Below are positions 37,509 to 50,300 of a stretch of 64,000 nt of DNA, piece after piece (the first letter of the stretch is position 1; each line of letters begins with the position of its first letter). Position numbers and translations under genes: made by a program. Below the pieces are notes generated by a model that saw only the letters and a program-made list of their open reading frames with translations, was not told where the DNA came from and did not search any database. The DNA is taken from the NCBI RefSeq assembly GCF_000512565.2, contig NC_089301.1:1550001-1614000 (forward strand). The letters are read 5' to 3'. Source of the stretch: Kwoniella dejecticola CBS 10117. Taxonomy: Eukaryota; Basidiomycota; Tremellomycetes; Tremellales; Cryptococcaceae.

Positions 37509-38299
37509 TTTGGTATCTGTTGTTTATTACTTCAGTTGATGTCGACACGATGCTTTTTCTATTGTGTTCAATGATTTAATCTCTTTCGAAAGGAGAACGA
37601 TTGCTCAGAGATGATTTGAGGTAGTCTGTATTTATACCTTGCGATCCGCCTCTTGTATATCATTCATCAGTACAAAGATACTGTCTAGAGCTTTCCGGAA
37701 GAAGCAGACCATCAGCATTGCATGATCGATCAACATCAAAGATCTCGTTAGCAGTCAGCATGAATGGTAAGATATGGGATTGCTTAGTAAATGGCTTCGA
37801 TGATCAATCGCGCCCAAGGATCTATGAGAATTCACTACCTTATCCGGTAATTCTGCCTCGAATTTTGTTTGGTTCCAATCCCATCGGAACTTGGCTAGGC
37901 CCATCTATCACACTAGATCGCCAGATGTATATGTGAGGAGAATCAGCCACGATATTGCATATATATACAACGTTGCATGTATGATGATGATCATATTGAC
38001 TCGTATATATGAACATGGGAACATGAGGTATGACTATGAGCGATGGAGTACTCGTAGAGTCTTTTTGTGTGGTGCAATGATGCGTGGGAGTCCTGTACAA
38101 AAGTTTGATAACCTGGTTTTACAAGGCAACATGTTTTTTTGCCCTACAGCCATGAGAAGCGGATCAACGATGCTGTGAGATGATACAAACAAGACGATGA
38201 TGGAAACAAATAACATTGGTCAATTGGCCAAGAAGGAAAGGGGAAGAAAGCAAGAATTTTGCTGCCTGCTGCGTTAGCACCCAAAATAAAAATCCTATT
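37509..38299. other. intergenic: pirin promoter and Ecl1-type gene 3' end
   Basis: About 790 bp. No gene is supported on either strand. Confidence 0.4.
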
Positions 38300-40513
38300 T
38301 CACACCCGTACCGTTCTATCCCTTTCTCGACCTCTACCTCGCCCTCTTTCTTCCTCCAAAGCCGCCCGGACATCCGAGCCCCGTCTCCCTCTATCTTGTG
38401 ACTCTTCCATCCTCAGCCCCTTCTCTCGTCGAGATCGTCCCCTTCGCTCAATGTGGACGACGTCCTCGTCTTCCTCGGCACTCTCGTCTGCGTCATACGA
38501 AACTTTTCGAGCATGACCTCGACCGCGATCGTGATCCCGTGTATGGGATGCAGATCTAGAATGACAACCAGATCTCGATCTGTGTCGTCCACGTGAACGA
38601 GACTGTGGTCTCGCTTGAGACCTCGAGGGTGATCGTGATGAGTGAGGGGTACCCAACCATTCTCTGGCTTCCTCCCTCTGTCGTGCTCTATCGACATTGG
38701 TGTTTTCGCCTCCGACAGGAATGACAATGTCCATCGGCAGACTTCTGACCATTTGCTGCGCTGGCGACTCATCAGGGGCAGGAGTGGGAAGACGAGCAGC
38801 GGGTACGGGCGCAGGAGCGGGTCGATCGAAATCACGAGTCTTGTTGTCAGACGTCGACGATATATTGCCTTGTTGTACCACTGCTGCTGCTATAGGTGCG
38901 TAAGGTGGGATGACGGATGAGATTGCGAAGGGAGTGAAAGACTTGAGGTATGATGACAGACTCCATATAGCTGAGGTGGTGGAGGTGACTGGTTTAGCAG
39001 GCGACTGCTTGCCTCCAATCGACAGCAAAGAGGCGGGAGCTCTAGTCGGCACGAAACCTGATGAACGTCTACGCATGAACGAGACTGAACCATTGGCAGA
39101 TTGATCGTCAGTGGTTGTCATGAAGTCGACATGATCGCCACTATCTGTGAGAGGGTCGACGACTTCGGACACAGATATGGTAGATAGGGTAGGAGTGGTT
39201 CCACCCATCTGAAAATAGTTCTGGTTTTCCAGCTCGTTTGGTGTGGCAACGGTGACAGCAACCCGAGAAACCTCTGTTGCAGCAGGTACAGAGGAAAGAC
39301 CGAGACCTGTTGAAGCAGGGGGCGGGGGCGATTGCGAAGTGGAGGCGGAAGATGTTACTCCGGTCAGCGCCTTGACGATCGGACCCACTCCGAAGCCGCC
39401 GAAGGAACTCAGTCCAGCTAACGCGGAACCTATACGACCTTTGGGCGTCGTACCAAATGTCTCGTTCTCGCCCTCGTGCTCCTCGATGTGATTGTGATTA
39501 TCCGCAGGAAGATTTGCATGCACTTCTCGTCTAGTGCGTGATCGACCTCTAGACTGAAAAGACGTAGAGCGACTGTCCGGGTCGTTGATGTAGTCGGGCA
39601 GACGCTTGACCTCGTTCAACCAGCTGACAATGTCTTCTCGGCTCTTGGAAGAAGCAGAAGAAGCAATCATAGCGGCTACAGGGCTGGGTGATTTGCGGGA
39701 TACCAATGAGGATCGCGAAGGAGGTTGCGGTACGGAATGCAAGGTATTGACACGGGGCGAGGGTGCTGGAAACACGTGTGACATACTGGCTCTTTTGATA
39801 TTGGATGGTCGCACAGTGCTTTCGATCTGAGGCAACGGTCGAGGCATCTTCATCGGGGAGATATCCTTGACATCAATCGCTTCATTGTCACTGCTTTCAG
39901 ATGTTGAACAGAAGACCGAGTCTTGGAAAATGGGTGTATTGGCTCCGGTCGTTTTGGAGAGCTTGTCGAAACCTTCAACTCTGGGAACGGACAGGCCACC
40001 AACGCTTGGAGAAGCGGTCATGTTAACCGAAACTGGGTTCGCGCGGCGAGCAAATTGAAGAGTTTCACCGGTCTGAGTAGGACGTCGTGAATTGCTGATT
40101 CTGACTGGTACCGCTGGTGTCGATTGGGTAGCTGGAAAAGAGAAAGCCCGTCGATCGCGAGGAACAGGCTTCGATCGGTACGAACTGTTCAGAGGAGCGA
40201 GAGGACCAATTGACGGGCGTTGAATTGGCGAATTGTTTGCTTTTGGGGTCGGATTGCCCGAATGTGTGGGATGGGGCGGTGAAGGTATCAGACCAAAGGG
40301 GACTGGGGACGTTAAAGGGACAGCGTTAGCATGGACGGTCGAAGATCCGGTATCTTGTAGGCGGCATGCTTCGCTGCAGTAGGGGCTTCGAGGGTCTCTC
40401 TAGCAATGATGTGACATAAATATCAGTTTCTGGTTCAGCAGCACGACGGTCAAAGAACATACCGTCTGTTTCGAGCATGCCAAACACCAAGCTACATCCA
40501 TGTCCATTTCCAT
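38300..40513 (-). CDS. Ecl1-type zinc-binding protein with long disordered C-terminus
   Basis: Two coding exons, 40513..40463 (17 codons) and 40399..38300, joined in phase 0, give 716 residues. The first exon ends in AWCLACSKQT and the second begins RDPRSPYCSEACRLQD. Together they form the paired-cysteine (CxxC then CxxxC) zinc motif of the Ecl1 family, named for yeast and fission-yeast factors that extend chronological lifespan. Known Ecl1 proteins are short; this one continues for almost 700 Ser/Pro-rich residues and ends in an RS/RD-rich basic-acidic tail (RSRSRGRHRSRS type). The start at 40513 is supported by a likely leader intron just upstream. An internal ATG at 40021 would lose the zinc motif. 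A nutrient- or stress-signalling role is inferred from the family. The gene-free 5 kb upstream may hold extended regulation. Confidence 0.82.
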
Positions 40514-40518
40514 CCTGG

Positions 40519-40605
40519 CTATTGTGGAGTCAAGAACGCTGTATAACCAAGATGAAGTCAGACCAACAAGTGCTAGCTGCAGCGACATAGAGGAGAAAAG
40601 CTCAC
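40519..40605 (-). other. probable 5'-UTR intron of the Ecl1-type gene
   Basis: On the minus strand a CAG/GTGAGC donor at 40605 and a CAATAG acceptor ending at 40519 lie 5 bp before the ATG. No upstream ATG is in frame, so this would be a leader intron. Confidence 0.5.
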
Positions 40606-42990
40606 CTGATTGGCGCTCGACCGCTTGATATTCAGCACGAGTGATATGGTCAAACAAGATAGCCGATATCCTTGGCTACCTTGCGCTGTCTTCTGCGCCT
40701 AGTCAACTGATCACGAGAGGTTATAGGATAGGCGAAAGGACAATTTCGCTTCGAGCAATGGAAGGACGAGACAATTGACTGAAGGGGTTGAGTCCAATAA
40801 ATGTAAAATGAAGAGGTATATAAAAGGATAGGGAGGTATTCGTTAGAAAGTTGAAATTCGATGAGGTGATTGGTTGTTATCGGAGGTAAACGTTGATTGA
40901 TTGGAATATTTTAGCGCCCAGATTAGGAAGAATCGCACGAAAGGCGCATTTAAGGTGTCATGTCGTACCAAGTGAGAGTTGTAAGTGAAGTGGGGGATTG
41001 ATAGGAAGTAGTCGGTATCGTTGTGCGTGATATGTGTAAGCGTGTGAGTGATCAAAGAGGAGATCGAAACAAATGAAGATAAAGGGTCGTTAGCTTTTTT
41101 CCATCCTCTTGTCGATTTTATTGGATGACTGGTCAGATAGATAGGCATAAAATTGGGTCATATGAGACATCGAAAGTTTTTGGGGATGGAATACAAATGA
41201 ATCACGAGGGTATGGAGATAAAAGGATTGAATGATGACGTCCCAAAGGCAAAGTCAAATGAGCAGTTTTCTTTGTAGTTTGAAGTCGTCTCGCGAAAAAA
41301 CTGAGACATAGCCTGTAGATTCAATTTTCCAAGAAAATCAGAGACAAAGGATAAGAAGAAGGAAGGATGCGTTGGTGGGAATGTGCCGATCAGGAGCAAG
41401 CAGAAGAGAAAGCATGGAGGGCAGAAAGGTCCAAGGAGACTATCGACTGCGATATCGACTGCTTCTCGATCAAGATGAGGAGGCATATGATACAAAATGA
41501 GTACCAAGACGGGATAAGACGGAGGGTGTTTTTGACAATCCAACGTAATCAAAGGATGTTGAAATGATCAAATTGATCAAAAGTCGTCGTACAAGGCGAG
41601 ATACACGAGGACGAAGAAGCTAGGCCAATCGATTGTTTCGGAACGAAATCCGGACTCACCGATGACGACGAATGCAGGATCCAGAAGGTAGTCCGCGAAG
41701 TGTCCGGCCGATATCAAGCGCAGTACAGATCAAGTCCTGTGAAACCTTGTGCTGCACTTCATACGCTATCCAAAGTCCCCTCTTTTGCCCAAGGTTCGAT
41801 TCAGAATTTCCAAGAAATCGGTAACTACCTCCGAATGTCGAATACGAAGCTTCTTTGATCGAACCTTGTTTGATACCAGTGGGCGCAGGTGCTCAAAGCG
41901 GAATGTCGAGATTGCGGTTGGTGGTCATTCGGCGACTGTTGGGTGTACGTTACAAATATGAAAGCACTCAGAGGTATATATGTTTTGAGCAGTTGATGTG
42001 ACCTCGAGTATACGATCGAAACGTGTGTTGAGGTGTGCCTAGCAACAATTACCAATCAAAGTGGGGGGTGCGAAAGTGGGGACAAGTATCAAAGTATGAA
42101 GAACAACAAGGCGTTCTCGGGTGCTGTTGTTGAGGTATGAGCGAATCAAGGGTAGATTTCCACACTACGCTGCACTAGAAGCTTGGATATCAAAGGGTTT
42201 TCGGTGGAAGATCTAGATCGTTGATAAAGGTTGACGACCAAAGGAACTCTCGTTTATATGTTTATATCGTTGATCAGTGCAAATTCGGTAACTAAACACA
42301 ACAAGCGTGATAAAATACGTCAGCATGGATTGCAGCTATTGTTCTTGTCTTATGAGGACACGATCATAGCGCAGGATGATTGTGTGTGAGATAACCATCA
42401 AATACCCCACTCGGTTGTCCACGTCAACGCCACACATTCACATCACCGTTCACGCCAAGCGCCCGTGAATCGGCTAGCTCTCCGTTTTGCAGGTGACACC
42501 ATGATTATGATCGATGCAATGACAATGACACCATCTGGATAGATAAGGCTGACTGAACTTACCGAGTGAAGGTATACCTTTCCAATGATCCGAGCACTCA
42601 GCTTCAAGCCAGACGTACTAACTATAGCGCTGAGCGGGTTGATTGTACTTTGAGCCGATCAATTGGGTCGAGTAATGATAGTGTAATCAAAGTCAATTTG
42701 ATGTTGATTGAAGTGAGATCGTACTATGAAGTGTTTCTACTTTCTATGGAGAAGACAATCAGTCATTCGTCGGCATTGTTATAGTTCGCGGGATTCTAGA
42801 GCTTGGAGCAAGGAAAGTGGAGATTGGATTATGCTTGAAAGGAATAACAGAGAGACTCCTTGGATCCCGAAGGACAGATGACACAAGGACGACGAAAAAA
42901 ACGTAGTACGTACTGAAGGGTACACGTCAGATAAGAAAAAAAAACAAGTCCAGATAAGGTACTCCTTCTTAAGCTACTGCGCTTAATCCT

Positions 42991-43000
42991 CCCCTCCCCT
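42991..43000. promoter_or_regulatory. two adjacent CCCCT stress-element cores
   Basis: CCCCT occurs twice back to back. The same core (as AGGGG) recurs at 44184, 44197, 44736 and 44826. In budding yeast this core is bound by Msn2/4; binding in this organism is only inferred, and the motif is short enough to occur by chance. Confidence 0.3.
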
Positions 43001-45494
43001 TTTCTAAGGTCCTGGGGTAATCTCGCCTGATTAGCAACTCGTTCTAGACTGTCTCCTGGGAGTGTTTCGAGGTTGTCGTCGGAAGAATTTGATGAGACGA
43101 AATGCTGTGTCGAGCAGTTGCTGTGGGCGAAATATGCGGACTGATGCTTGAAGCACGTCGGAAAAGTCCGATGAGCGATACGTGTATGTATGTGTATATG
43201 GATTTTGAGCTGTCGTGTCGGCGTGAAAGAGCGGAAGGTAGTATTCGTTGTAGGTCACCGTCGTTGATGTCGATGTCGAGGTATTTTATGACGGGCAGCG
43301 GTGAAACAAGGGTAATGGGTGAAACGTATTTGTGGTATATAGGTATAAGCAGGCTACGGGGATTGCGTAGCACCTACTTCGGATTGATGACTGGGATTGG
43401 TGGTGGTGAAGATTTGGGGCGATTGGTTATTGTCGCATAACCATTATCACGTCTTTTCTCTGGTGAATCGCGATCGGATAGAATCGTACAGGAATGGTAG
43501 CGATGAAAGGTGGGAGTGGGAACAAGTCGAGTAAGGCAAGATAAGTGACTTTGATCTTGGCGAAGATAGTACTCGTATGATGTCGGCAGGCAAGGGTAAG
43601 GTAGGGCACGTTTCGTTCGAGGAATGCGGATGTGAATAATAATCAAGCGTGAAATCCGAAGTGCTAAGACGGAGTAGGGTGGAACAGGGTGACAAGCCAG
43701 AAAACGTATTTAGCTAGCGTCTAGGCGTTTAAATTGTTAAAATAGAGTTGTAGAACTGCAAAATTTCGATTAGCGAGTGTGGATGGTTGTCTTGCTCTAC
43801 TTCACTTTACTTTGCTGGAGCTGGAGCGACCATAATTAGAATCGGCCGATCTCGACCAACATTTCGCAAATCCAGAGCCAAACGATGGATGCATACAAAA
43901 TCCAGTACAATAATCAATCCTCGGCGTGCAAGACAGAGGTGAGACCAAGTACTGTCAAACGTGATCAAAGATCAAGGAGCATCAGCGATGCGCGATTGGA
44001 TCGGAATGACGACGTCTGATGTCTGATGCCAAATGCAAAACATCTCATCGATCCAACGTAAGAACGGACGGAATATGTATCACGGATAACGCCCATGCCG
44101 AATTAAGGTATTCGCTTCCCCCATTTCCCATATACTCGACTGCATCTCTCGTGTCATTTTGTCATTTTTGGCAGCCTCTGCCGAGGGGCTCAGCCCAGGG
44201 GTGGGGAAAGACACGGGGTCTCCTGAAATAGGAAAGTAAGTACCAAAATCAACGTAAATAGCCGACCTGATTTTGATTTTCACTGCTTCCTCTCATGTGA
44301 TGAGCGATATATGTATTTCCAGCTATGACGTGCTGCTCAAGAAATGCTGGGTTTACGGTAAATTTCGGTCTCTTCACGCTCTAGAATTCCCTAGTTAGGT
44401 CCCACACGGTTCGTTCGGGTGGGCTAGAATTTCAGCGAACGCACAGCTTCTTGCGTACACCGATCAGGATATCCATTAAACGCTCCAAAAGCTGTAACTC
44501 AGTTCCCCGGTGGGCATGGGCTGATGTGTGCAAAAGCGTTAATCGCGTTTGAATTTCTAGGCATAAATGACGCTTTACGTGGTTTTCGTCGATTGTTGTA
44601 CACGATTTCCGATGGGATCTCATTTACGAATCGTTCTACTCAACGGAATCTGTAAAATGTGACAGACGAACAGACATACGTCTGCTTGAAGCAGAAAATA
44701 CCTCAAATTTGGTACCATCGCGACAAGGGAAGGGAAGGGGACCCTTATTCAGGAATCATCTGTCAAACCATGTGACCCCCAAGGTTGAAGGCATGACCAT
44801 ATCCATACTGAATCACTTGACGATAAGGGGATGTACGATAGCTTACTGGATCTCCCCAAAAACAAATCAAATCAATCTATCAATCAATCAGTCAGTCGCA
44901 CACCCTCCCTGCGTGCCAGATGGAAACAGTGCACCGCACCTCATCGTCCTTTCAGAGTAGCCTGCTTTACTGTACTGATGCAGACTGCAGGGCAGGAATC
45001 ATTTCCTGCAATGCATCACATGACAAAACCACCGACCCTAGGGACGCTTGGATACTACGTAAAACGCCACGTACATCACTTCGCATCTATCCGGTGTTCA
45101 AGCTGAATGTGGCCATATGACCGTTCAGGCGCTTGAGCAGACAAGCGACGGCTGATTCCCGTGCATATGCAGAGCATTTGGTCTGGCAACGTTTGGCGAG
45201 ATGAATGGATTGAAATGTTGAAATGCACTGGTGGCGAGAGTCGTATCATTCATTTCCACTGCCGAATGCCATTGATATTCAGTTCTCAACATATATCCAA
45301 TCATCTATTGACCTTGAGTGAAAGGCGTAGAGCCAACGTTTCGATCACCGACGCGCTGACTGTGACGAATTGGCTGACAGGTATATATGCATACATATGA
45401 CTTGGAATTGACAGACTAACGGGTCCTATTTCGGAAAACATCATTTTCCGGACATCTATCTTTCTGACTTTGACTGAATCGGCGTGGTAGCGTG

Positions 45495-46926
45495 CTATGG
45501 AGGATTTATAGGTTCATCCGACTCCGGAGAACCATTACCGCCTTCCCTCCTCGCTCTGACCCACGCTCCTATACTACTCGGCGAAAGGAAGAAACTCTTC
45601 GGCGAGCCCTCTTTCGACTTTGGGCTGACGCTCGCCCGACTTATAGCTTCAGGTATATCGGACCAAGAATCGTTGAACCCCGGTGGAGGCGGTGGGTAGA
45701 ATTCAAACTCGGCTGTTTCTGGTAATGGATGTCTGGTCCGTAGAAGGGTCAATATAAGAGACATTCCTTTCCGCGACTATAAAGCGATCGACGAATCAGC
45801 TCTCGTGTTCCACGTGATCGAGTCCAATCACCTATTTTGCTGAATGTAGTTGCTATTGAAGGATAATATCGGCCACTTGAACGAGAGACGGCATCAAAGA
45901 CGAAGATGAGGACCGAGACCAAGACCAAGCCCAAGACCTACTGTTTCTGAATTCGTTTCAAATTTGCCTACGCCATACGATTCTATCCTATTCCGAATCA
46001 TATTTGACCACGCGCCTCCGAAACTCGACCTGACTTCTGCTGTCGTGTGATGGAGAGTTGTCCTGAGCGAGAAGAAGGTGATCTCCAATCAGCCAATCCA
46101 CATACAGTCTGATCAAAATTGGCGTAGGTAGATGATCAAAGTAGGGACAATAATATATCGTGTTTGATACTCACCCATCAGGCCCAGCTCTGATCTCTCC
46201 GCCCTCAATGACATGCATCAATTTCTTATGGTTCAGATTCCCCTGCTGTACCCTCAATCTGGGCTGTCTTCTGTATTCATAATCCAACTCCGCAACTGAG
46301 TCTGAATTGGTATCTGAATTTGCTTCACCCGAACTTCGCTTGTTGTGCTGGGTCAATCCATTTGTTCGACTCATTCTCGCGATCGAAGACGAAGAACTTG
46401 CTGTACCACTTTGTCGACTTGAAGAAGACGATGTTGATGATTCCCCATTATTGGTCCCTAATCCATCATCCGAGTTCAAGCCCCAGCCGGGCGGATCAAC
46501 CACACTGTGTTCCAAGATCCAAGCGTCTAGACCTCTACCGCCCGAAGTCGCCGCGGCAGGTAACCATTTAGTAGCCCATTTCGGCAAGATCCCTCTCTTC
46601 AGTATCAATCTCGTCGTATGTACCTGCCCAGTAGACGGATCGACATCCCGGGACAGGACGTCTACGGACAGGACATGTCGGGCGAAAGGATTAGGGTATC
46701 GGAGAAAGAACGCTAAGAGTGGGGTTGGTGGTGGGTCGGGACTGAAAGGTCAGATATTAGGTATCGAGATCAGCAATGAGCAATGGGCAGTGGCAATTAT
46801 TGACACCAAGGTTGAGTAAGAAACTCATGGGATGCAGATGTGGGACAAGCTCATATTAGGGCGGGCGGGAGAGGAAGCGGATGATGCGACTCACTATGAG
46901 TGTGTTTTGCGGTATACTTGGACCAT
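45495..46926 (-). CDS. PRELI/MSF1-domain (Ups-like) mitochondrial lipid-transfer protein
   Basis: Four exons, 46926..46895, 46741..46175, 46062..45942 and 45776..45495, join in frame to 333 residues. The start MVQVYRKTHSYPDPP leads into FFLRYPNPFARHVLSVDVLSR and RLILKRGILPKWATKWLP, the PRELI signature. It continues with EVRSSFGGAWSNMIRNRIES and SRKGMSLILTLL, which matches the family's C-terminal helix. Ups/PRELI proteins shuttle phosphatidic acid or phosphatidylserine across the mitochondrial intermembrane space, usually with Mdm35. A Ser/Asn-rich insert of roughly 70 residues interrupts the domain after DPPGWGLNSDDG, and a Pro-rich tail follows it. Which lipid is carried cannot be told. Confidence 0.85.
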
Positions 46927-47336
46927 CCCATAGGCCTGATAGCCTCGTCACGGGCGGCTGAATTCGAATGCCCTCGAGCTAAATCGCAATCTGGTCCAAA
47001 CGTTGTGTGTTATCTGCTTTGCTGTTGAGGTTCAAGTTGAAATTGTGCGAAGTTGGTTGGTAGTGTGATCAAGTGGAGGGTTTGGTCGTTCGCTCACTCA
47101 AAGTTTATTTACACAATCACAATTTAAGGTGGACATCGCCGAAGACCGATCCTGCAGACAGGAGTGCGTGTAACGTCGGCATGAAACTCTACTCGGGGCG
47201 CTGAATTTGCGCTGATTTACTGCTTGAGCACGACTAGGTCAATCCATCTATTTGTACATATACAAAGCTATACCACGAAGTCATTTCTGATGTATGATTA
47301 TACTGCCTTGCCTGATTGTCACTTGCGACCCAATGA
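46927..47336. other. intergenic: PRELI gene promoter and end of the fused enzyme gene
   Basis: About 410 bp with no other gene. It should contain the promoter of the PRELI gene and the 3' UTR of the enzyme gene upstream. Confidence 0.45.
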
Positions 47337-50300
47337 TCACGTATGTACCCAATTACCGATCCTTTCAGACCATTGTTGCAATCCCTCAATATTGGTTTCC
47401 CTCAATGTAGCCCGCTTGGGGATGACCATACCTTCCCCTTCTTCGTGATTACGGACCTTGTCCTCCTTCAACGAAGTGGAGGCATGTATACCTAATCCTG
47501 GACCACCTACTGATGTTAGATGGGGTTGGAAGCCTTGTGCTTCGAGGGTAGTTATCAGCGCATCCAGCGATGATTGAGGGAAATCTGCGAAACAAATTGG
47601 ATCGCGTCAATGAGTATCTATCACAGCTACGAGGTTTGGCTACGAATCTGCGCAATTTTGACTCACCATCAGGAATCAGTGTGACTGCACATCCACCACC
47701 GCCAGCTCCGGTGAGCTTTGTAGCCAGCCCGAAAGGTTCGGCTGCTGTTGCCGCGACTACGATTTCGAGCGATGGATGAGAAACACCGAGATTGACGAGA
47801 TGAGTGTGATTTTCACGGATGAGAGTCTTGTCATACCACCCCAAATCAGCTAACCAGTACATGCCGATCTTGATCTCGATAGAAGACTCACCTCAAGACG
47901 AGCGATAAGCTCTTTTCGCTCAACATGAGTTTGACCACTCAGCAAAGTGGACGCCTCGTCACTGATAGATTGGATAGCGTCGAGGATGGGGTCCACCACA
48001 TGCGGCTCGGCGAGTCGTTTGGCACTGACTCCAGCTACCAAAGACTTGGTATCTCTCGGTACCAAGGTATTGGTGAGCAATAATCGGATCGATGAGAATC
48101 TGAGAAGGGTATAGTATCAGCAAATTTATCCTTCATTGCAAGCATGAAATGATCAGCGTACCCGTGTAAGCCATCTAAACCACCTTTTCTACCTCCAACA
48201 GACCTTGTGAAAGCCACAGCTCCACCTCTCACCGAGACTGCATTATCTATCCCGCTAGGGTTGCCATGTAACACCTTCTCCGACAAGAACGCCCATCCGT
48301 CGATGATGTTGGTGTCGCCTTCCGAAACACGAGATTGGTCTTTGCCTGGTTTTTCGATGTGCGAGTGAGCGATGAGCAAAGCTGAAGCGACACATGTAGA
48401 ATATGCTGCTGATGAGCCGAGACCGGCTGAGATGGGGAGATTGGCGGTAGCGGTGAAAGTGACAGCGGGACTGGTATCCGGCATCCGGTATGTCATTTTG
48501 TGGGATACACTGACTCGACCAGAAAAAGACTTACGCTTCGGACTCAGCTCCAGCCATGACCATGTAGAGGTACAGATAGGCGATACAAGAGTTTATACCT
48601 GTCTTGCCCAGCTCCAGGTGCTCATGTACAAGCTTCTCGATAGCTTCGTGTAAAGCAGGATCCAAATCCTTATCGGCGATGTGCCTTTGGGTATTCGGAT
48701 GTACTGGTAAGAGGCCCCAAGGCAATCTCGAAATCTCCCATTCGGCTTCTACCCCCACGTTGGGGACTTCCAAAGCGACTTTCCCATCTGATCTAGGTGA
48801 CAAGACTGCGAAACATCTAAGATTGACCGAAGAAGCCACAGCTGTAACACCGTGAACGACAGCATGTTCACCGAACAAGATAACTTTCCCAGGTGCCGAA
48901 ACGGTGATATCCTCATCTATGCTTTTTCGTTCAAGGGAGGTGAAGCCCAATCCTCTCTTGACGCCAGAGACGAGTCTATCCATAGTGCTAGCCTCTGACG
49001 GTCGTTTGAACCCCTTAGCTCGGTCTAAGATCCATGCTTCCGGGTCGGATGTGAATAACTCGGCTGATCGAGAATCGGAAAGAGGGGAATGGGAAAGGTT
49101 AGGAACGATGGCTCCGGCTGATAAGAGGGAATGTTCCAGGTCGTCCATGAGATCTCGGGGATCTTCGATCCCGACACAAAGTCGGATCAAGTTCTCAGGA
49201 AGGCCTCGCTCGGCCCGGACGGCGGCAGAGATGGAGGCGTGACTGGGGCGAAAGTCAGGACGAGCACAGGCGGATGAAGCACGAAGGTGGAAAGAGGGCG
49301 AAACGGTGGGAGAAGCCGGTGGAGATGAGGCGGAAGAATGGTATGCGAAGGGCAGAACTCGTCGGCCGTCTGACGAGAGATAGGCGGAAGGCGGGAAGGG
49401 AAGGGACGCATCTGAAGCATGAAGCGTGACAAATTTTGTAACTGTACTCACGACATCAAGCAAGGCATAGAGATCAGACTGTTCACAGCACCGAATGATA
49501 CACTGATACCCCAAAGTCTAGTTCCTCCAACGATCCTCTCACTTAAAGCCTTGTCATCCGTCACGAAAGACAACACTGCACCAGCACCGGTCGCTTGCTT
49601 GTAGTGAATATCTCGTTTTGGGTGGTTCTTCAGTCCAGGATAATGTACCAAAAAGCCTAACGAATCCAGATATAGAGCCACTAGATGAGCAGTAGCCATT
49701 TGTCTATCCATCCTAAGTGACATGGTCTTTACACCTCTAAGCAGTAGGAAGGAGTCGAATGGGGCTAGACCGGATCCAACCGAGTTGATAAGGAATGCGA
49801 TGTCTTTACAGATTTCAGGTCGCTTGACAGCGATGATACCAGCCATGAGATCATGGTGACCTGACAAGTACTTTGTTCCAGAGTCATAGACGATATCGGA
49901 TCCCATATCTAATGGTCTTTGAAGATATGGCGACATCATAGTATTGTCGACGACTATCAAGGCGTCCGGAGCGGCGAGTTTGACTTCTTTAGAGATACCT
50001 TCTAGATCTGCAATTTTGAGAAGAGGGTTGGTGGGCGATTCTAGTAAGACCATTCGTACTTTGTTTCCCGGGTGCAGGTGTGGTCGGAGAGCTTCTATCC
50101 TAGTTGTGTCGGCGTGAATGACCTTGACTCCACCGTGAGTACCGAGGTAGGTGAGTAATCGATTTGTGCCCCCGTACAAGTCGTCTCCAGCTAAAACTGT
50201 CTCTCCAGGTTTGACCAGTCTAAGTATAGTATCTAAACATGTCATACCGGTTGACAAGGCGAATGCTTGGGTCGCACCATAAAGTCGAGCCAGATGGTTC

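Larger units (their letters stand above)
40514..45494. other. gene-free region of about 5 kb
   Basis: No protein-coding gene could be supported here on either strand. Open frames are at most about 116 codons, overlap on both strands and lack family motifs. From 40700 to 41560 the minus strand is pyrimidine-rich, as in leaders and promoters of this lineage. Several AGGGG/CCCCT stress-element cores occur between 42991 and 44830. It may be an extended promoter or leader of the Ecl1-type gene, or hold a non-coding transcript. Confidence 0.5.

Noticed and set aside
39867..40021. Start of the Ecl1-type protein at the internal ATG 40021
   Set aside because: The frame stays open upstream to an acceptor at 40400, and the upstream exon supplies half of the zinc motif.
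41202..41552. Minus-strand open frame of 116 codons upstream of the Ecl1-type gene
   Set aside because: It is explained by pyrimidine-rich leader or promoter sequence, which yields Phe/Leu/Pro-rich nonsense.
43044..43440. Overlapping open frames of about 110 codons on both strands in the gene-free region
   Set aside because: Neither has a recognisable motif or neighbouring exons, and overlapping frames of this size are expected by chance.
48983..49242. Annotating mevalonate kinase as a separate gene starting at the ATG at 48983
   Set aside because: Nothing ends the upstream lyase frame before it and no donor is visible, so the continuous reading is simpler. It is kept as the main alternative in the findings.
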